NCBI RefSeq assembly: GCF_012277275.1
Contig: NZ_CP051155.1
Coordinates: forward strand, 2,418,001 to 2,482,000
DNA length: 64,000 nt
Source: Gephyromycinifex aptenodytis
GTDB lineage: Bacteria > Actinomycetota > Actinomycetes > Actinomycetales > Dermatophilaceae
Direction: 5' to 3'
Below are positions 26,089 through 35,506 of the stretch, piece by piece (the first letter of the stretch is position 1; each line of letters starts with the position of its first letter). The position numbers were made by a program, and so were the translations under genes. Under the pieces are notes generated by a model. It was not told the origin of the DNA and did no database searches. It worked only from the letters and a program-made list of their open reading frames with translations.

Positions 26089-26529
26089 ATGATCACCGTT
26101 CGCCGCAGCACGAGCGCTACGCCGGAACAGGTTTGGAGCGTCATCGCCGACGGGTGGAGCTACCCGTCGTGGGTGGTCGGAGCATCCCGGATGCGCGCTG
26201 TCGAGTCGGAATGGCCCGCGGTGGGCAGCCGGATCCATCACTCCGTCGGCACCTGGCCGCTTCTGCTGAACGACGAGACGGTGGTGCAGGAATGTGAGCC
26301 AGGTCGCCGGATCGTCCTGATCGCCAAGGCCCGTCCCTACGGCAAAGCCTGGGTAGAGATCGAACTGAGCCCGCAAGGCCAGGGCACGATGGTGCAGATG
26401 CGCGAAGACGCCTCCGCGGGTCCGGCCAAGCTCATGCCCAAGCCGGCCCGGCAGGCCGCGATCGGGCCGCGCAACGTCGAGACCTTGAAGCGTCTGCTGC
26501 TGCTGGCCGAGCGCCAAAGCACCCCTTGA
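26089..26529 (+). CDS. SRPBCC-family protein (polyketide cyclase/START-like)
   Basis: Soluble protein of 146 residues with the helix-grip fold pattern of the Bet v1/START superfamily: MITVRRSTSATPEQVWSVIADGWSYPSWVVGASRMRAVE at the N-terminus, alternating strands (GSRIHHSVG, ETVVQECEPGRRIVLIAKA, GTMVQMREDA) and a long C-terminal helix (NVETLKRLLLLAERQ). Such proteins bind hydrophobic ligands; the ligand here is unknown. Monocistronic, convergent with the CrtI-like gene. Confidence 0.85.
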   Translation: MITVRRSTSATPEQVWSVIADGWSYPSWVVGASRMRAVESEWPAVGSRIHHSVGTWPLLLNDETVVQECEPGRRIVLIAKARPYGKAWVEIELSPQGQGTMVQMREDASAGPAKLMPKPARQAAIGPRNVETLKRLLLLAERQSTP

Positions 26530-26606
26530 TATCGCGGCGCGCCGGCCAGGCGCGCCCGCGACCGCTCGTCCGCCCCGAGCCAGAACAGAGGCCGGGGCGG
26601 GCGGCT

Positions 26607-28289
26607 TCAGCGGCCAGGTGAGCCCAAGCCGGGCGGCAGTCGGCGATCGTCGGCATAGAGGTGATGCAACGCGGCCAGGGACAGCTGCTTGACCGGGCGG
26701 CCCCACCAGCTCTGATCCGCCAGCGCAGCGCGAGCCGCGAGGTAACCGCAGCCGCCGTGCACGCCGCCGCCGGGATGGATGGCGGCGCTACCCAGATAGA
26801 GCCCCTCGATGTGGGTGCGCGGCCCGCCCAACCCGGTGACCGGCCGCCACAACGCTTGCTGGAAGAGTTGCTGGGTACCGCCCCCGACGCCGCCCTGGCC
26901 GAGGTTGGGGTCGCCGGCCTCCAGGTCTGCCGGCGTCTGGTCCCAACGGTCGATGACCAGATCCCGCCAACCGGGAGCGAACGCATCCAGCATGGTTTCG
27001 CTGGCGTCGGTGAGCCGGGCGGCGTTTTCGGCGCTGGGTTGTTCGCGCGGCAGGTGGGTGTAGAGCCACAACGCTTCGCTGCCCGCCGGTGAGCGGCTCG
27101 GGTCGATCGTCGACATCTGCCCCACCAGCGCGAACGGGCGCTGCGGAATCTTACGAGCACCCAACTCGGCGGCCCAGGTAACCAACCCCGGCACGTCCTG
27201 ACCTACATGCACCACGCCCGCCCCGCGAGCCGCCTCCGCCGTCCACGGCATCGGGGCACTGAGCCGGTAGTTGAGTTTGAGAGTGGGCAGGTCCCACAGG
27301 AAACGCTCCATTCGGGCGGACAGTCCGGCCGGGACGCTCTTGGCCGGTAGGAGCCGACCGTAGAGGTCGGGGGCGCTGGTGTCGGCGATGACGGCGCGCC
27401 GGGCCCGGATGCGCTGCCCATCGCTGGTCACCACCCCGTGCACGGTGTTGCCCTGCACGGTGATCCGCTGCACCGCGACCCCGGTGTGGATCTGCGCCCC
27501 GGCGGCCTGCGCGCGACGTTTGAGGGCCAACGCCAGTTCCCGGGTGCCGCCCTTGGGGGAGGGGAAGCCGGCGTCTTGGGCGAGCATCGTCATCAGCCAG
27601 CCGAACATGCCGCTCACCGGTGCTTCGAGGGGGATATCGGCGTGCATCGCGTTTCCGGCGATCAGTTCGCGCCCGGCCTGCCCCCGGAAGAGCTCCTCGC
27701 CCATGCGGTGGGCGGGCAGCAGCAGGAACCGGACGAAGTCCGGCAGCGCGCCGGCGCCTACTCGGGCGAGCACCTTCGCCGAGGCCGAGACCGGCGGCCA
27801 CTGGGTGAGGATGGCCTCCAGCAGGGGGTCGCGCAGCCGTTGCCAGTCCTGGACCAGGCGCAGCCAGGTCTGCCCGTCTTCGGGATGGTCCTCGGCCAGG
27901 CGTTGGGCCGTCAACTCGGGGTCGGTGAACAACGCGGCTCCCCGCTCGTCGCCGGGTTGGCCGACGTGAGCCAAGACCCGCTCGGCGCTGGCCCATTCCA
28001 ACCCGTGGTCGCCCAGTTCCAGCGCGCGCAGCACCGGTGAGGCGACGGCAAGCGGGTGGCAGGCGCTGTGGGTGTCCATGATCCAGCCGTCCACATCGCG
28101 AGAGCCGACGGCGCCACCGACCTCGTCCTGACCTTCGAACAGGAGCACGTCCCATCCGGCGTCCGCCAGGACGGCGGCGGTGACCAGTCCGTGATGGCCA
28201 CCACCCACGACCACGGCGTCCACAGTCTGCGTGGGCACGCTCGCCAGCGGCGGGCGGGCGGGAGATCGGAGGATGTTGCGCAGGGCCAT
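26607..28289 (-). CDS. FAD-dependent phytoene-desaturase-like oxidoreductase
   Basis: NAD(P)/FAD-dependent oxidoreductase of about 560 residues, CrtI/PYROXD2 type. The dinucleotide fold is VDAVVVGGGHHGLVTAAVLADAGWDVLLFEGQDEVGGAVGS near residues 22-62; the C-terminal FAD segment is THIEGLYLGSAAIHPGGGVHGGCGYLAARAAL. No phytoene synthase or other carotenoid gene is near, so a carotenoid role is not supported; many actinomycetes carry such proteins of unknown substrate. ATG 28289 (MALRNILRSP) is chosen; a GTG at 28316 is possible. Confidence 0.85.
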   Translation of the reverse strand: MALRNILRSPARPPLASVPTQTVDAVVVGGGHHGLVTAAVLADAGWDVLLFEGQDEVGGAVGSRDVDGWIMDTHSACHPLAVASPVLRALELGDHGLEWASAERVLAHVGQPGDERGAALFTDPELTAQRLAEDHPEDGQTWLRLVQDWQRLRDPLLEAILTQWPPVSASAKVLARVGAGALPDFVRFLLLPAHRMGEELFRGQAGRELIAGNAMHADIPLEAPVSGMFGWLMTMLAQDAGFPSPKGGTRELALALKRRAQAAGAQIHTGVAVQRITVQGNTVHGVVTSDGQRIRARRAVIADTSAPDLYGRLLPAKSVPAGLSARMERFLWDLPTLKLNYRLSAPMPWTAEAARGAGVVHVGQDVPGLVTWAAELGARKIPQRPFALVGQMSTIDPSRSPAGSEALWLYTHLPREQPSAENAARLTDASETMLDAFAPGWRDLVIDRWDQTPADLEAGDPNLGQGGVGGGTQQLFQQALWRPVTGLGGPRTHIEGLYLGSAAIHPGGGVHGGCGYLAARAALADQSWWGRPVKQLSLAALHHLYADDRRLPPGLGSPGR

Positions 28290-28337
28290 GTGTCCATCGT
28301 GGGGGTTAGGGCCCACCTCGGCATCCCGTGCGGGCGA

Positions 28338-29585
28338 TCAGGGTTGGGCAACGACCCGAACGGGGGTGGCTGCGGGCCCGTCGACGAGCCGCCGAAGCAG
28401 GTATTCGGCCGGACCGCGGCGCCCCCGCGCCTCAAGCGCGGCGGCCCCGGCCAGGGTCGACAGCCAGGTCAGAAACGCGATGACTGCTGCCGGTGCACTG
28501 CTGAGGTCCCGGCCCAATCCCAGACCCCAGGCGCTCATCAGTGGTGCCAAGATCACCGATTGGGCCAGATAGCCCGACAACGACCGGCGCCCCAACGCCT
28601 GCACCGCCCACCCCAGCCGGGAATCTGGCCCCACCACGTAGTGCCCGAGCAGGGCGAAGATCGCGACGTAACCGAGGCCGCCGAACAGCCCGGTACTCAT
28701 CTGGACCATTCCGTAACCGGACTTCAGGGTCTCCGGAAGCAGGATGAACCCGGCCAGGTGTGCCGCCATCGGCAGGGCGCCGAGCACGCCGAGTCCGCCG
28801 CCGAAGACAGCCGTGGCCCATAACAACCGCAGGTGCGCGTGCGGCCGTTCCAGAATCCGATGCCGGGCCGCCAACCAGCCGAGCAGGACGCTGCCCGGGA
28901 TGACGAAGAACAGGGCGCTGATCACCGTGGCGAACAGCCAGAACAACAGCCGCGGCCCGATGGAGGCCAGATAGCTCGATTCGCTGACCCCGGCCGGCAG
29001 CAGGCTCATGGGGGACGGCGTGCCGCCCGCACCCGCTGTCTCGGCCTGGGCTGCCTGGACAAAGCTGTCGGTGCCCACCGCGAACACGGTGAGCCCAAGC
29101 AGGCCTGTCACAAGCAGCGCCACGCACCCGATGACCACCCGGTCTGAGTGCCGGAACAGCAGCGCCACCAGGATCAACGCGCACAATCCGTACGTAGCCA
29201 AGACGTCGCCGGTGAACAGCAGGGCCGCGTGTGCCAGCCCGAACAGCATCAGGCACAGGTGCCGTAGCCGTAGCCGCCGCATCGCCTCCGGCAATGGCAG
29301 GCCGCGGCACAGGCGGGCCTGGACGAACTGCACCATTCCGTATCCGAGCAGGAAGGCGAACATCGGGTACACCCGCATGTCGATGGCGGTGATCGTGGCG
29401 AATTGGACGATGACGTCCCAGCGCGATTGCGGCGCCGGGTGTCCGGTGAAGGGGTCCGGTGCGGTGCGCCACAGGAACGCAGGGATGTTGGCCCACGCGA
29501 TGAGCAGCAGCATCATGCCGCGGGCCAAGTCCGGAGTGCGCAGCCGGGAGGGGATGGCCCGGTCACCGGATAAGGAACTGTCCAT
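28338..29585 (-). CDS. DUF418-family membrane protein
   Basis: Integral membrane protein of 415 residues with about ten helices. It opens with the family motif RTPDLARGMMLLLIAWANIPAFLW, has FAFLLGYGMVQF near residue 100 and ends with the DUF418 hallmark ALGRRSLSGYLAQSVILAPLMSAWGLGLG. The family is related to acyltransferase_3/HgsNAT-like membrane enzymes, but its reaction is unknown. The ATG at 29585 has GGGAATC just upstream. It lies 48 bases downstream of the start of the CrtI-like gene's neighbour region and may be co-transcribed with it. Confidence 0.85.
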   Translation of the reverse strand: MDSSLSGDRAIPSRLRTPDLARGMMLLLIAWANIPAFLWRTAPDPFTGHPAPQSRWDVIVQFATITAIDMRVYPMFAFLLGYGMVQFVQARLCRGLPLPEAMRRLRLRHLCLMLFGLAHAALLFTGDVLATYGLCALILVALLFRHSDRVVIGCVALLVTGLLGLTVFAVGTDSFVQAAQAETAGAGGTPSPMSLLPAGVSESSYLASIGPRLLFWLFATVISALFFVIPGSVLLGWLAARHRILERPHAHLRLLWATAVFGGGLGVLGALPMAAHLAGFILLPETLKSGYGMVQMSTGLFGGLGYVAIFALLGHYVVGPDSRLGWAVQALGRRSLSGYLAQSVILAPLMSAWGLGLGRDLSSAPAAVIAFLTWLSTLAGAAALEARGRRGPAEYLLRRLVDGPAATPVRVVAQP

Positions 29586-29745
29586 CTGATTCCCATCGCG
29601 TCGTGACCGGTCATTGCCGTTGTTCGGGTCGGGTAGCAGCGGGGCGGCAGGCGCTGGCTCCACCGGCCCCAGGTTGGTCCCCTATTCTGGCTGGTATGCC
29701 GTATCACCATCCCCGCTGGGGGCAAAGTACCAGGGGGAGTCACCT

Positions 29746-31152
29746 GTGACGGAAGCACTTGTGCTAACCGGGTGCGTCATCCTTCTCATTGCTCTCAACG
29801 CCCTGTTCGTGGCTGTGGAGTTCAGTTACCTGACCGTCCACCGAGGCACCATCGAGCAGGCGGCTGAGGAGGGCGATGCCCGGTCCGGACGGGTTTTGGC
29901 CCACCTGCGCACGCTCTCCAGCCAACTGTCGGGTGCACAGTTGGGGATCACCGTGACGAGCCTGGTGATCGGTTTCATCGCCGAGCCGTCCCTGGCCACC
30001 TTGATCCGGGCCGGCATCGGAGAACTGGGGGTAGGCGCGGCAGTGCCTACCGGCGTTTCGGTCACGGCGGCGTTCATCATCGCGACGTTCTCCCAGATGG
30101 TCTTCGGTGAACTCGTCCCCAAGAACTGGGGCATCGCCGAACCGGTGCGGGTGGCCCGCCTGGTCGTACTGCCGCACACGCTGTTCATGGCCATCTTCGG
30201 CTGGTTCGTGCACCTGCTCAACGGCGCCGCCAATGCCGTGGTGCGGGCGCTGGGCTTCGAACCCACCGAAGAGCTGAACAATGCGCGCACCGCGGAGGAA
30301 CTCTCCGCGGCGGTGCGCCACTCCGGGCGCGAAGGCACCTTGGAGAAGGGGACCGCCGAGCTGGTGGCCAGGTCCATCGAGTTCGGGGCTCGAACCGCCG
30401 GAGAAGTGATGCGGCCGCGGCCGCGGGTGGACTTCCTGGACGCCGAAGATCCCGTGTCCGAGGTTGTCGCCACCGCGATCCGCACCGGCCACTCCCGCTT
30501 CCCGGTCACCGGGGAGGACGTCGACGACATCGTCGGCCTGGTGCACGTCAAACAGGCTTTCGGGGTGCCCTACGAGCAACGCGGACAGAAGGCGATCCGC
30601 GACATCCTCGTTCCGGCACCGGTGGTGCCCGAGTCGATGACGCTGGACCCGCTGCTGAGTCGGTTGCGTGAGCCGGGGTTGCAACTGGCTGTTGTCGTGG
30701 ACGAATACGGCGGCACCGCGGGCATCGTGGCGCTAGAAGACCTCGTCGAGGAGATCGTCGGGGAGATCAAAGACGAGCACGACCAAGAGGCCCTTCCCTA
30801 CCGTAAGCAGGGGCGCGCCTGGCTGGTGTCGGGGTTGCTGCGTCCCGATGAGCTCGGTGAGCTGTTGGAACTGGAGCTGCCCGAGGGTGAAGAGTCCGAC
30901 ACCCTGGGTGGTCTGGTCACCGAACGGTTGGATCGTCTGCCCGAGCCGGGCGAGCGGATCACCCTTGAGGCCCGCGACGAAGTGAACCGCAATGAAGAGG
31001 GGATCCCGACCGCGGCGCAGGTCGACATCGTGGTGCTGTCACTGGAGGGGCATCGCGTCGACCGGTTGCGGGTGGTACCGCGCCGGCCGCACGCGCCGGT
31101 GGCCACCCGGGCCAGCATCCGTCAGAACCGCCAAGAGGGGCAGACCCAATGA
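29746..31152 (+). CDS. CNNM/CorC-family transporter with CBS pair and CorC domain
   Basis: Membrane protein of 468 residues, hemolysin-C/CorC family, implicated in Mg2+ or Co2+ efflux. Order of parts: DUF21/CNNM membrane domain (residues 1-190; LNALFVAVEFSYLTVHRGTIEQ, SLVIGFIAEPSL), CBS pair (MRPRPRVDFLDA...HSRFPVTGEDVDDIVGLVHVKQAF; VVVDEYGGTAGIVALEDLVEEIVGEIKDEHD) and a C-terminal CorC_HlyC domain (AWLVSGLLRPDELGELL). GTG 29746 follows AGGGGGAG. The next gene starts inside its stop (ATGA), so the two paralogues are translationally coupled and may form a heteromer. Confidence 0.92.
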   Translation: MTEALVLTGCVILLIALNALFVAVEFSYLTVHRGTIEQAAEEGDARSGRVLAHLRTLSSQLSGAQLGITVTSLVIGFIAEPSLATLIRAGIGELGVGAAVPTGVSVTAAFIIATFSQMVFGELVPKNWGIAEPVRVARLVVLPHTLFMAIFGWFVHLLNGAANAVVRALGFEPTEELNNARTAEELSAAVRHSGREGTLEKGTAELVARSIEFGARTAGEVMRPRPRVDFLDAEDPVSEVVATAIRTGHSRFPVTGEDVDDIVGLVHVKQAFGVPYEQRGQKAIRDILVPAPVVPESMTLDPLLSRLREPGLQLAVVVDEYGGTAGIVALEDLVEEIVGEIKDEHDQEALPYRKQGRAWLVSGLLRPDELGELLELELPEGEESDTLGGLVTERLDRLPEPGERITLEARDEVNRNEEGIPTAAQVDIVVLSLEGHRVDRLRVVPRRPHAPVATRASIRQNRQEGQTQ

Positions 31153-32204
31153 GTTCCACGACCTCTCTGCTCATCCTGGTGCTGTTGTTGTTCCTCAACG
31201 CCTATTTCGTGGCCGCCGAGTTCGCGCTGGTCTCGGCCCGCCGCGACCAGATCGAACCTAAGGCGAGCACCGGCTCCTGGCCGGCGCGGGCGACGCTGCG
31301 CGCCATGGAGTCGGTATCGCTGTCGATGGCCTGTTGCCAACTGGGGATCACGGTCTGCTCGTTGGGTATCGGAGCTGTCGGTGAACCGGCGATCGCGCAC
31401 CTGCTGGCGATCCCGTTTGCAGCGGTGGGCCTGCCGGAGGCTCTGGTCCATCCCGTGGCTCTCGTGCTGGCGCTGGTGATCGTGGTGTTCCTGCACATGC
31501 TTCTGGGCGAGATGGTTCCCAAGAACATCACGCTGAGCGGGCCTGACCGAGCCGCATTCCTGCTCGGCCCGCCGCTGTATGTGCTGTGCCAGTTCCTGCG
31601 CCCGATCGTGTGGATCATGAACGGCACCGCCAACCTGGTGTTGAAAGCCATGCGGGTCGAGCCTCGCAATGAGGTCAATGCCGCGTTCACCAACGAGGAA
31701 CTGCGCGGTTTCGTCGCCGAGTCCGGTCGGGAGGGTCTGCTCGACGAGGATGAGTTGCGGCTGCTGCAGGGGGCCTTGGAGTTCGAGACCCTCACCGCCG
31801 GTCAGGTCTGTATCCCCGCCGAAGAACTGGTCACGGTGCCGCGGGGGGTGACGGTCAGTGAGCTCGAAGAGCTTTCGGCCCGCACCGGCTTCTCGCGTTT
31901 CCCCGTCGAGGTGCAGGGCGAACTCATCGGCTACGTGCATTTGAAGAATCTGCTCACCACCCCGGCGCACGAGCGCGATGCGCCGGTTCCAGATACCGCG
32001 ATCGTCGCCCTGGGTGAGGTGCAGGCCAGCGACCGGCTGCGCGCGGTGATCGACCGGATGCAGGAACGTAGCCACCACCTGGCCCGCGTGCAGGGGATGC
32101 AGCGTCCCGGGCATCACGTCGTGACGTTGGAAGATGTGCTCGAGGAATTGGTCGGTGAGGTGCGGGACGCGACGAGCGTGTCGCGCGAGGACGAGCCGGT
32201 CTAA
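31149..32204 (+). CDS. CNNM/CorC-family transporter lacking the CorC domain
   Basis: Second CNNM-family protein, 351 residues. The DUF21 membrane domain (LLLFLNAYFVAAEFALVSARRDQIE, MACCQLGITVCSLGIGAVGEPAI, LGEMVPKNITL) is followed by a CBS pair (ARTGFSRFPVEVQGELIGYVHLKNLL; HHVVTLEDVLEELVGEV) and then ends: the CorC_HlyC domain present in its upstream partner is missing. This long-plus-short pairing recurs in actinomycetes. Its stop overlaps by four bases the stop of the convergent AI-2E gene. Confidence 0.92.
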   Translation: MSSTTSLLILVLLLFLNAYFVAAEFALVSARRDQIEPKASTGSWPARATLRAMESVSLSMACCQLGITVCSLGIGAVGEPAIAHLLAIPFAAVGLPEALVHPVALVLALVIVVFLHMLLGEMVPKNITLSGPDRAAFLLGPPLYVLCQFLRPIVWIMNGTANLVLKAMRVEPRNEVNAAFTNEELRGFVAESGREGLLDEDELRLLQGALEFETLTAGQVCIPAEELVTVPRGVTVSELEELSARTGFSRFPVEVQGELIGYVHLKNLLTTPAHERDAPVPDTAIVALGEVQASDRLRAVIDRMQERSHHLARVQGMQRPGHHVVTLEDVLEELVGEVRDATSVSREDEPV

Positions 32205-33613
32205 TCGCGCGGCTGCCCGCCGGCCGGCGGCAGGGTCGGTGCTCCCCCAGCGGTGGCAGCGGTGGCTGCTGTCGTCGCGGTTGCGCCCGAGGGCGTCGCC
32301 GTCGGGAAGGGCAGCACCATCTGCATCCGGGCGCCCGGTTCCTGGGGCGTCGCGGGTTCGCTGGGGGGCGCCGCGATGTTCTCCGGGCGGCTGGCGATGA
32401 CGTAGTTCAGCCAGCCTGCCTGCCGGTCACCATCGACGAGCACCGCTTTGAGCAGCAGCGTTGCCGGCAGCGCCAGCAACGCGCCCAGCGGGCCGAGCAG
32501 CCAGGTCCAGAACAACAGCGAGATGATCGCGACCGTGGGGGTGACCCCGATGGCGTCACCGGCCACCTTGGGTTGGATGAGGGACTGGATGACGAAGTTG
32601 AGGACGCTGTAGGCCAGCACGACGGCGATAGCGGTGGTGGGGCCGCGGTCCAGCAGGGCCAGCAGCGCCGGCGGGACGACGCCGATGACGAAGCCGATGT
32701 TGGGGATGTAGTTCGTCAGGAACGAGACCACACCCCAGACCAGCGCCAGCGGTACCCCGAGGTAGAGCAGGACCCAGACGTCCAGCACGGCCACGATCAG
32801 CCCGAAGGCGGTCGTCACCACCCAGTAGCGGCGCACCCCGTGGGCGAAGTCGCTCACCGTGGCGGCTACCCGCGGGTGGGTGGTGCGCATGGCATCCAGG
32901 CGAGCGCCGAACCCGATCATGTCCATGGTGATGAAGAACAGCACCGTGATCAGGACCAGCAGCAGCGAGACCACGCCGGTGAGGTTGGACAGCACTCCTT
33001 GCAGCAGGCCCAGCCCTTGCTGGGCCAGGTTCTGCCACTGGGTGGCGGCGGCGTCCTGCATGGTGTCCAGGATCTGTTGCTGAGTGATCCCCTGTGCCTC
33101 CAAGGCCGACATGGCATCGGCGTACATCCGCTCGAATTTGGGGATGTAGCGGGGCATCTCCAACACCAGAGCGGAGATCGACCAACCGAGCACGACGAAG
33201 AAGGCGAGCAGGGCAGCGATGACGAGCAGACCGGTCAGCGTCGCGCTGATCACCGCCGGCACCCCGCGCCGACGTAGGCCCGTGTTCAAGGGGTAGGAGG
33301 TGATCGCCAGGTTGATGGCTAGGAAGACCGGGGCGGCGATGTGGCCGACTGCGTGGAGACCCGCCATCGCCACGACCAGCGCCGCCATGCTCAGGCTGAC
33401 TGTGAGGTGGTGCGGCAGGTGGGTCCGGACGGTGGGTAGACCGCTGGCGTCGCGCGCCAGGGCCGGGGCCTCCGGTGGTGGAGGCGGGACGACCGGACCT
33501 TCGGGGATCCGGGCGGCCAGTTCGGCTACCCATTGCGGGGGACGCCTGTGCAGCGAAGGCAGGGGCGGCAGCGCCGGTAGCGACGGCAGGTGAGGACGCC
33601 GCGGTGTCTTCAC
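32201..33613 (-). CDS. AI-2E family (PerM-like) transporter
   Basis: Membrane protein of 470 residues. A Pro-rich cytosolic N-terminus (about 70 residues) precedes eight membrane helices arranged as in the AI-2E/PerM family, with the typical block WGVVSFLTNYIPNIGFVIGVVPPALLALLDRGPTTAIAVVLAYSVLNFVIQSLIQPKV and then ISLLFWTWLLGPLGALLALPATLLLKAVL. The tail is Ala/Thr/Pro-rich. Members have been linked to autoinducer export and to Na+/H+ exchange; the role here is open. GTG 33613 has AAGGAG seven bases upstream. Confidence 0.92.
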   Translation of the reverse strand: MKTPRRPHLPSLPALPPLPSLHRRPPQWVAELAARIPEGPVVPPPPPEAPALARDASGLPTVRTHLPHHLTVSLSMAALVVAMAGLHAVGHIAAPVFLAINLAITSYPLNTGLRRRGVPAVISATLTGLLVIAALLAFFVVLGWSISALVLEMPRYIPKFERMYADAMSALEAQGITQQQILDTMQDAAATQWQNLAQQGLGLLQGVLSNLTGVVSLLLVLITVLFFITMDMIGFGARLDAMRTTHPRVAATVSDFAHGVRRYWVVTTAFGLIVAVLDVWVLLYLGVPLALVWGVVSFLTNYIPNIGFVIGVVPPALLALLDRGPTTAIAVVLAYSVLNFVIQSLIQPKVAGDAIGVTPTVAIISLLFWTWLLGPLGALLALPATLLLKAVLVDGDRQAGWLNYVIASRPENIAAPPSEPATPQEPGARMQMVLPFPTATPSGATATTAATAATAGGAPTLPPAGGQPRD

Positions 33614-33679
33614 GCCGTACTCCTTCCGTGCCGGGGGCTGGTCCTCACACGATACGGCCAGCCCCCGACATCGGAGGTG

Positions 33680-35146
33680 CTAGCGGAAGTCGTGCGCCTC
33701 TTCGTCGTTGTAGGCCTGCAACTCCTGCTTGGAGTAGGCGTTCAGGGACGAGTGGCGACGTCCGATGAAGAAGTAGTAGCACAGCACGATGGCCGTCCAG
33801 ACCAGGAAGGCCTTGATCGTGATGGCGTCCAGGTTGCTGATGATCCAGAAGCAGCCGGCGATGGTGACGATCGGGGTGACGGGGTAGCCCGGCACCTTGA
33901 ACCCGCGCGGCAGGTTCGGGGAGCTGCGCCGCAGCACGATGACGCCGATCGAGACGACCGTGAACGCGACCAGAGTCCCGATGCTGGTCATCTCAGCAAG
34001 CAGGTTCAGCGGGAGCAGACCGGCCAGGATCGACACGACGATGCAGACGACGACGGTGCTCGTGCTCGGCACGTGGGTGCGGGGGCTGACCTTGGACAAC
34101 GCCTTGGGGGCCAACCCGTCCCTGGAGATGGCGTACAGGATGCGGGTTTGGCCGTACAGGGTCACCAGGGTGACGCTGAAGATCGAGATGACCGCGCCGG
34201 CCGCGATGAGGGTGCCGGGCCAGGGAGCGCCGACGATGTTCTCCAGGATCTGAGACAGCCCGGCCTTCTGACCCTCGAACTCCTGCCAGGGCTGGGCGCC
34301 GATGGCGGCGGTGGCGACCAGCAGGTAGAACCCGGTGACGATGACCAGCGCGAGCATCAGCGCCCGGGGCATGGTCTTCTGCGGGTCTTTCACCTCTTCG
34401 CCAGCGGTGGAGACGGCGTCGAGGCCGATGTAGGAGAAGAAGATGGTGCCTGCCGCACCCAGGACGCCGTGCACGCCGAACGGGGCGAAGTCGGCCAGGT
34501 GGTTGGTGTTCCAGCCGGTGAAGCCGATGATGATGAACAAGGCAAGGACGGTCAGCTTGATGCCGACCATGATCGTGTTGACCCAGGCAGACTCGCTGGC
34601 CCCGCGCAGCAGCAGGAGCATGCAGCAGAACACGAGGATGACCGCTGGCAGGTTGACGAGGCCGCCTTCCACCTCGGGGGAGTTGGCCAGGGCGAACGGG
34701 ATCTGCAGGCCGAGCACGTTGCCGAAGAGCTGGTTGAGGTATTCGGACCAGCCCACGGCCACCGCGGCCGAGGAGACGCCGTACTCCAGCAGCAGGCAGC
34801 CGGCCACGACCATGGCGGCCAGCTCGCCGAGGGTCACATAGGCGTAGGAATAGGAAGAGCCGGAGATCGGCACGGCGCTTGCCAGTTCGGCGTAACACAG
34901 CGCTGTCAGGCCGGCCACGACACCGGCGATGACGAACGACCAGATGACAGCGGGGCCGGCCTCGGGCACGGCCACCTGCATGACGAAGAAGATTCCGGTT
35001 CCGATGGTGGCACCGACACCCATGGCGGTCAGGTGGGCCAGCCCCATGGTGCGTTCCAGTTGATCCCCGGAACCTTCCGTGGCACCGCTGTCCAAGGCCA
35101 TGCCGACGGGCTTACGGCGGAAAAGCTGCTCGGTAAATCTGGACAC
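33680..35146 (-). CDS. APC-family amino-acid permease (cationic amino acid type)
   Basis: Secondary transporter of 488 residues with about twelve helices. Signature segments are HLTAMGVGATIGTGIFFVMQVAVPEAGPAVIWSFVIAG, with the TM1 break GxxIGTGIF, and LCYAELASAVPISGSSYSYAYVTLGELAA. The pattern is closest to the CAT/YfnA cationic amino-acid group. GTG 35146 follows AAGGA. A perfect CRP-type palindrome lies about 100 bases upstream, so expression is probably tied to cAMP or carbon status. Confidence 0.92.
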   Translation of the reverse strand: MSRFTEQLFRRKPVGMALDSGATEGSGDQLERTMGLAHLTAMGVGATIGTGIFFVMQVAVPEAGPAVIWSFVIAGVVAGLTALCYAELASAVPISGSSYSYAYVTLGELAAMVVAGCLLLEYGVSSAAVAVGWSEYLNQLFGNVLGLQIPFALANSPEVEGGLVNLPAVILVFCCMLLLLRGASESAWVNTIMVGIKLTVLALFIIIGFTGWNTNHLADFAPFGVHGVLGAAGTIFFSYIGLDAVSTAGEEVKDPQKTMPRALMLALVIVTGFYLLVATAAIGAQPWQEFEGQKAGLSQILENIVGAPWPGTLIAAGAVISIFSVTLVTLYGQTRILYAISRDGLAPKALSKVSPRTHVPSTSTVVVCIVVSILAGLLPLNLLAEMTSIGTLVAFTVVSIGVIVLRRSSPNLPRGFKVPGYPVTPIVTIAGCFWIISNLDAITIKAFLVWTAIVLCYYFFIGRRHSSLNAYSKQELQAYNDEEAHDFR

Positions 35147-35247
35147 GTCGGTAGTCCTTACGTGTGGGTCCTCGAAGTGGGGACCGACTGGGAACCGACC
35201 CTGGCATGTTCAGCCGCTTTGCGCTGTGACCTTGCACGGTATCAAAC

Positions 35248-35263
35248 TGTGACCTGAGTCACA
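35248..35263. promoter_or_regulatory. CRP/GlxR-type operator
   Basis: TGTGACCTGAGTCACA is a perfect TGTGA-N6-TCACA palindrome, the consensus of the CRP family (CRP of mycobacteria, GlxR of corynebacteria). Its centre is about 110 bases upstream of the permease GTG. A weaker half-match, TGTGACCTTGCAC, stands about 23 bases further from the gene side at 35225-35237. Confidence 0.7.
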
Positions 35264-35401
35264 TTTTGCTAGAGCTGAGCGTCGTTGAGGCGCGCAAAGG
35301 TCACTAAACGGACTCGGTTGGCTGAACGAAGAGATTATGCGTAACGCAGGACCCCTGTGCAGCGATGGGACTTATGACACCCGGGGTGGAGTGAGACGCC
35401 G

Positions 35402-35434
35402 GCGGCCCCGAAAGCGCATTGCGCTCGGGGCCGC
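35402..35434 (-). terminator. Intrinsic terminator
   Basis: GCGGCCCC...GGGGCCGC stem with an inner GCGC/GCGC pairing and a small asymmetric bulge, located 73 bases after the stop of the 129-residue gene at 35507 on the minus strand. Confidence 0.65.
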
Positions 35435-35506
35435 TGCTGTGTCCAGGGCAGTTCCGGATGATGCCGCCTCCGCCGGTGCCCGGACAGCACCCGGATGCTG
35501 GACGGT

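Larger units (their letters stand above)
35147..35506. other. 360-bp intergenic region: permease control region and terminator
   Basis: No gene is supported. The left half is the upstream region of the permease with the CRP-type box and AT-rich segments (CACATTTTGCTAG), the right half holds the terminator of the gene at 35507. Confidence 0.6.

Noticed and set aside
26607-28289. Carotenoid biosynthesis gene
   Set aside because: The protein is CrtI-like in fold, but no phytoene synthase or other pathway gene lies in the window.
33590-35257. 555-codon plus-strand open frame opposite the amino-acid permease
   Set aside because: Composition (Asp/His/Gln/Gly-rich) is that of an antisense frame of a membrane protein; the permease on the minus strand has full family signatures.
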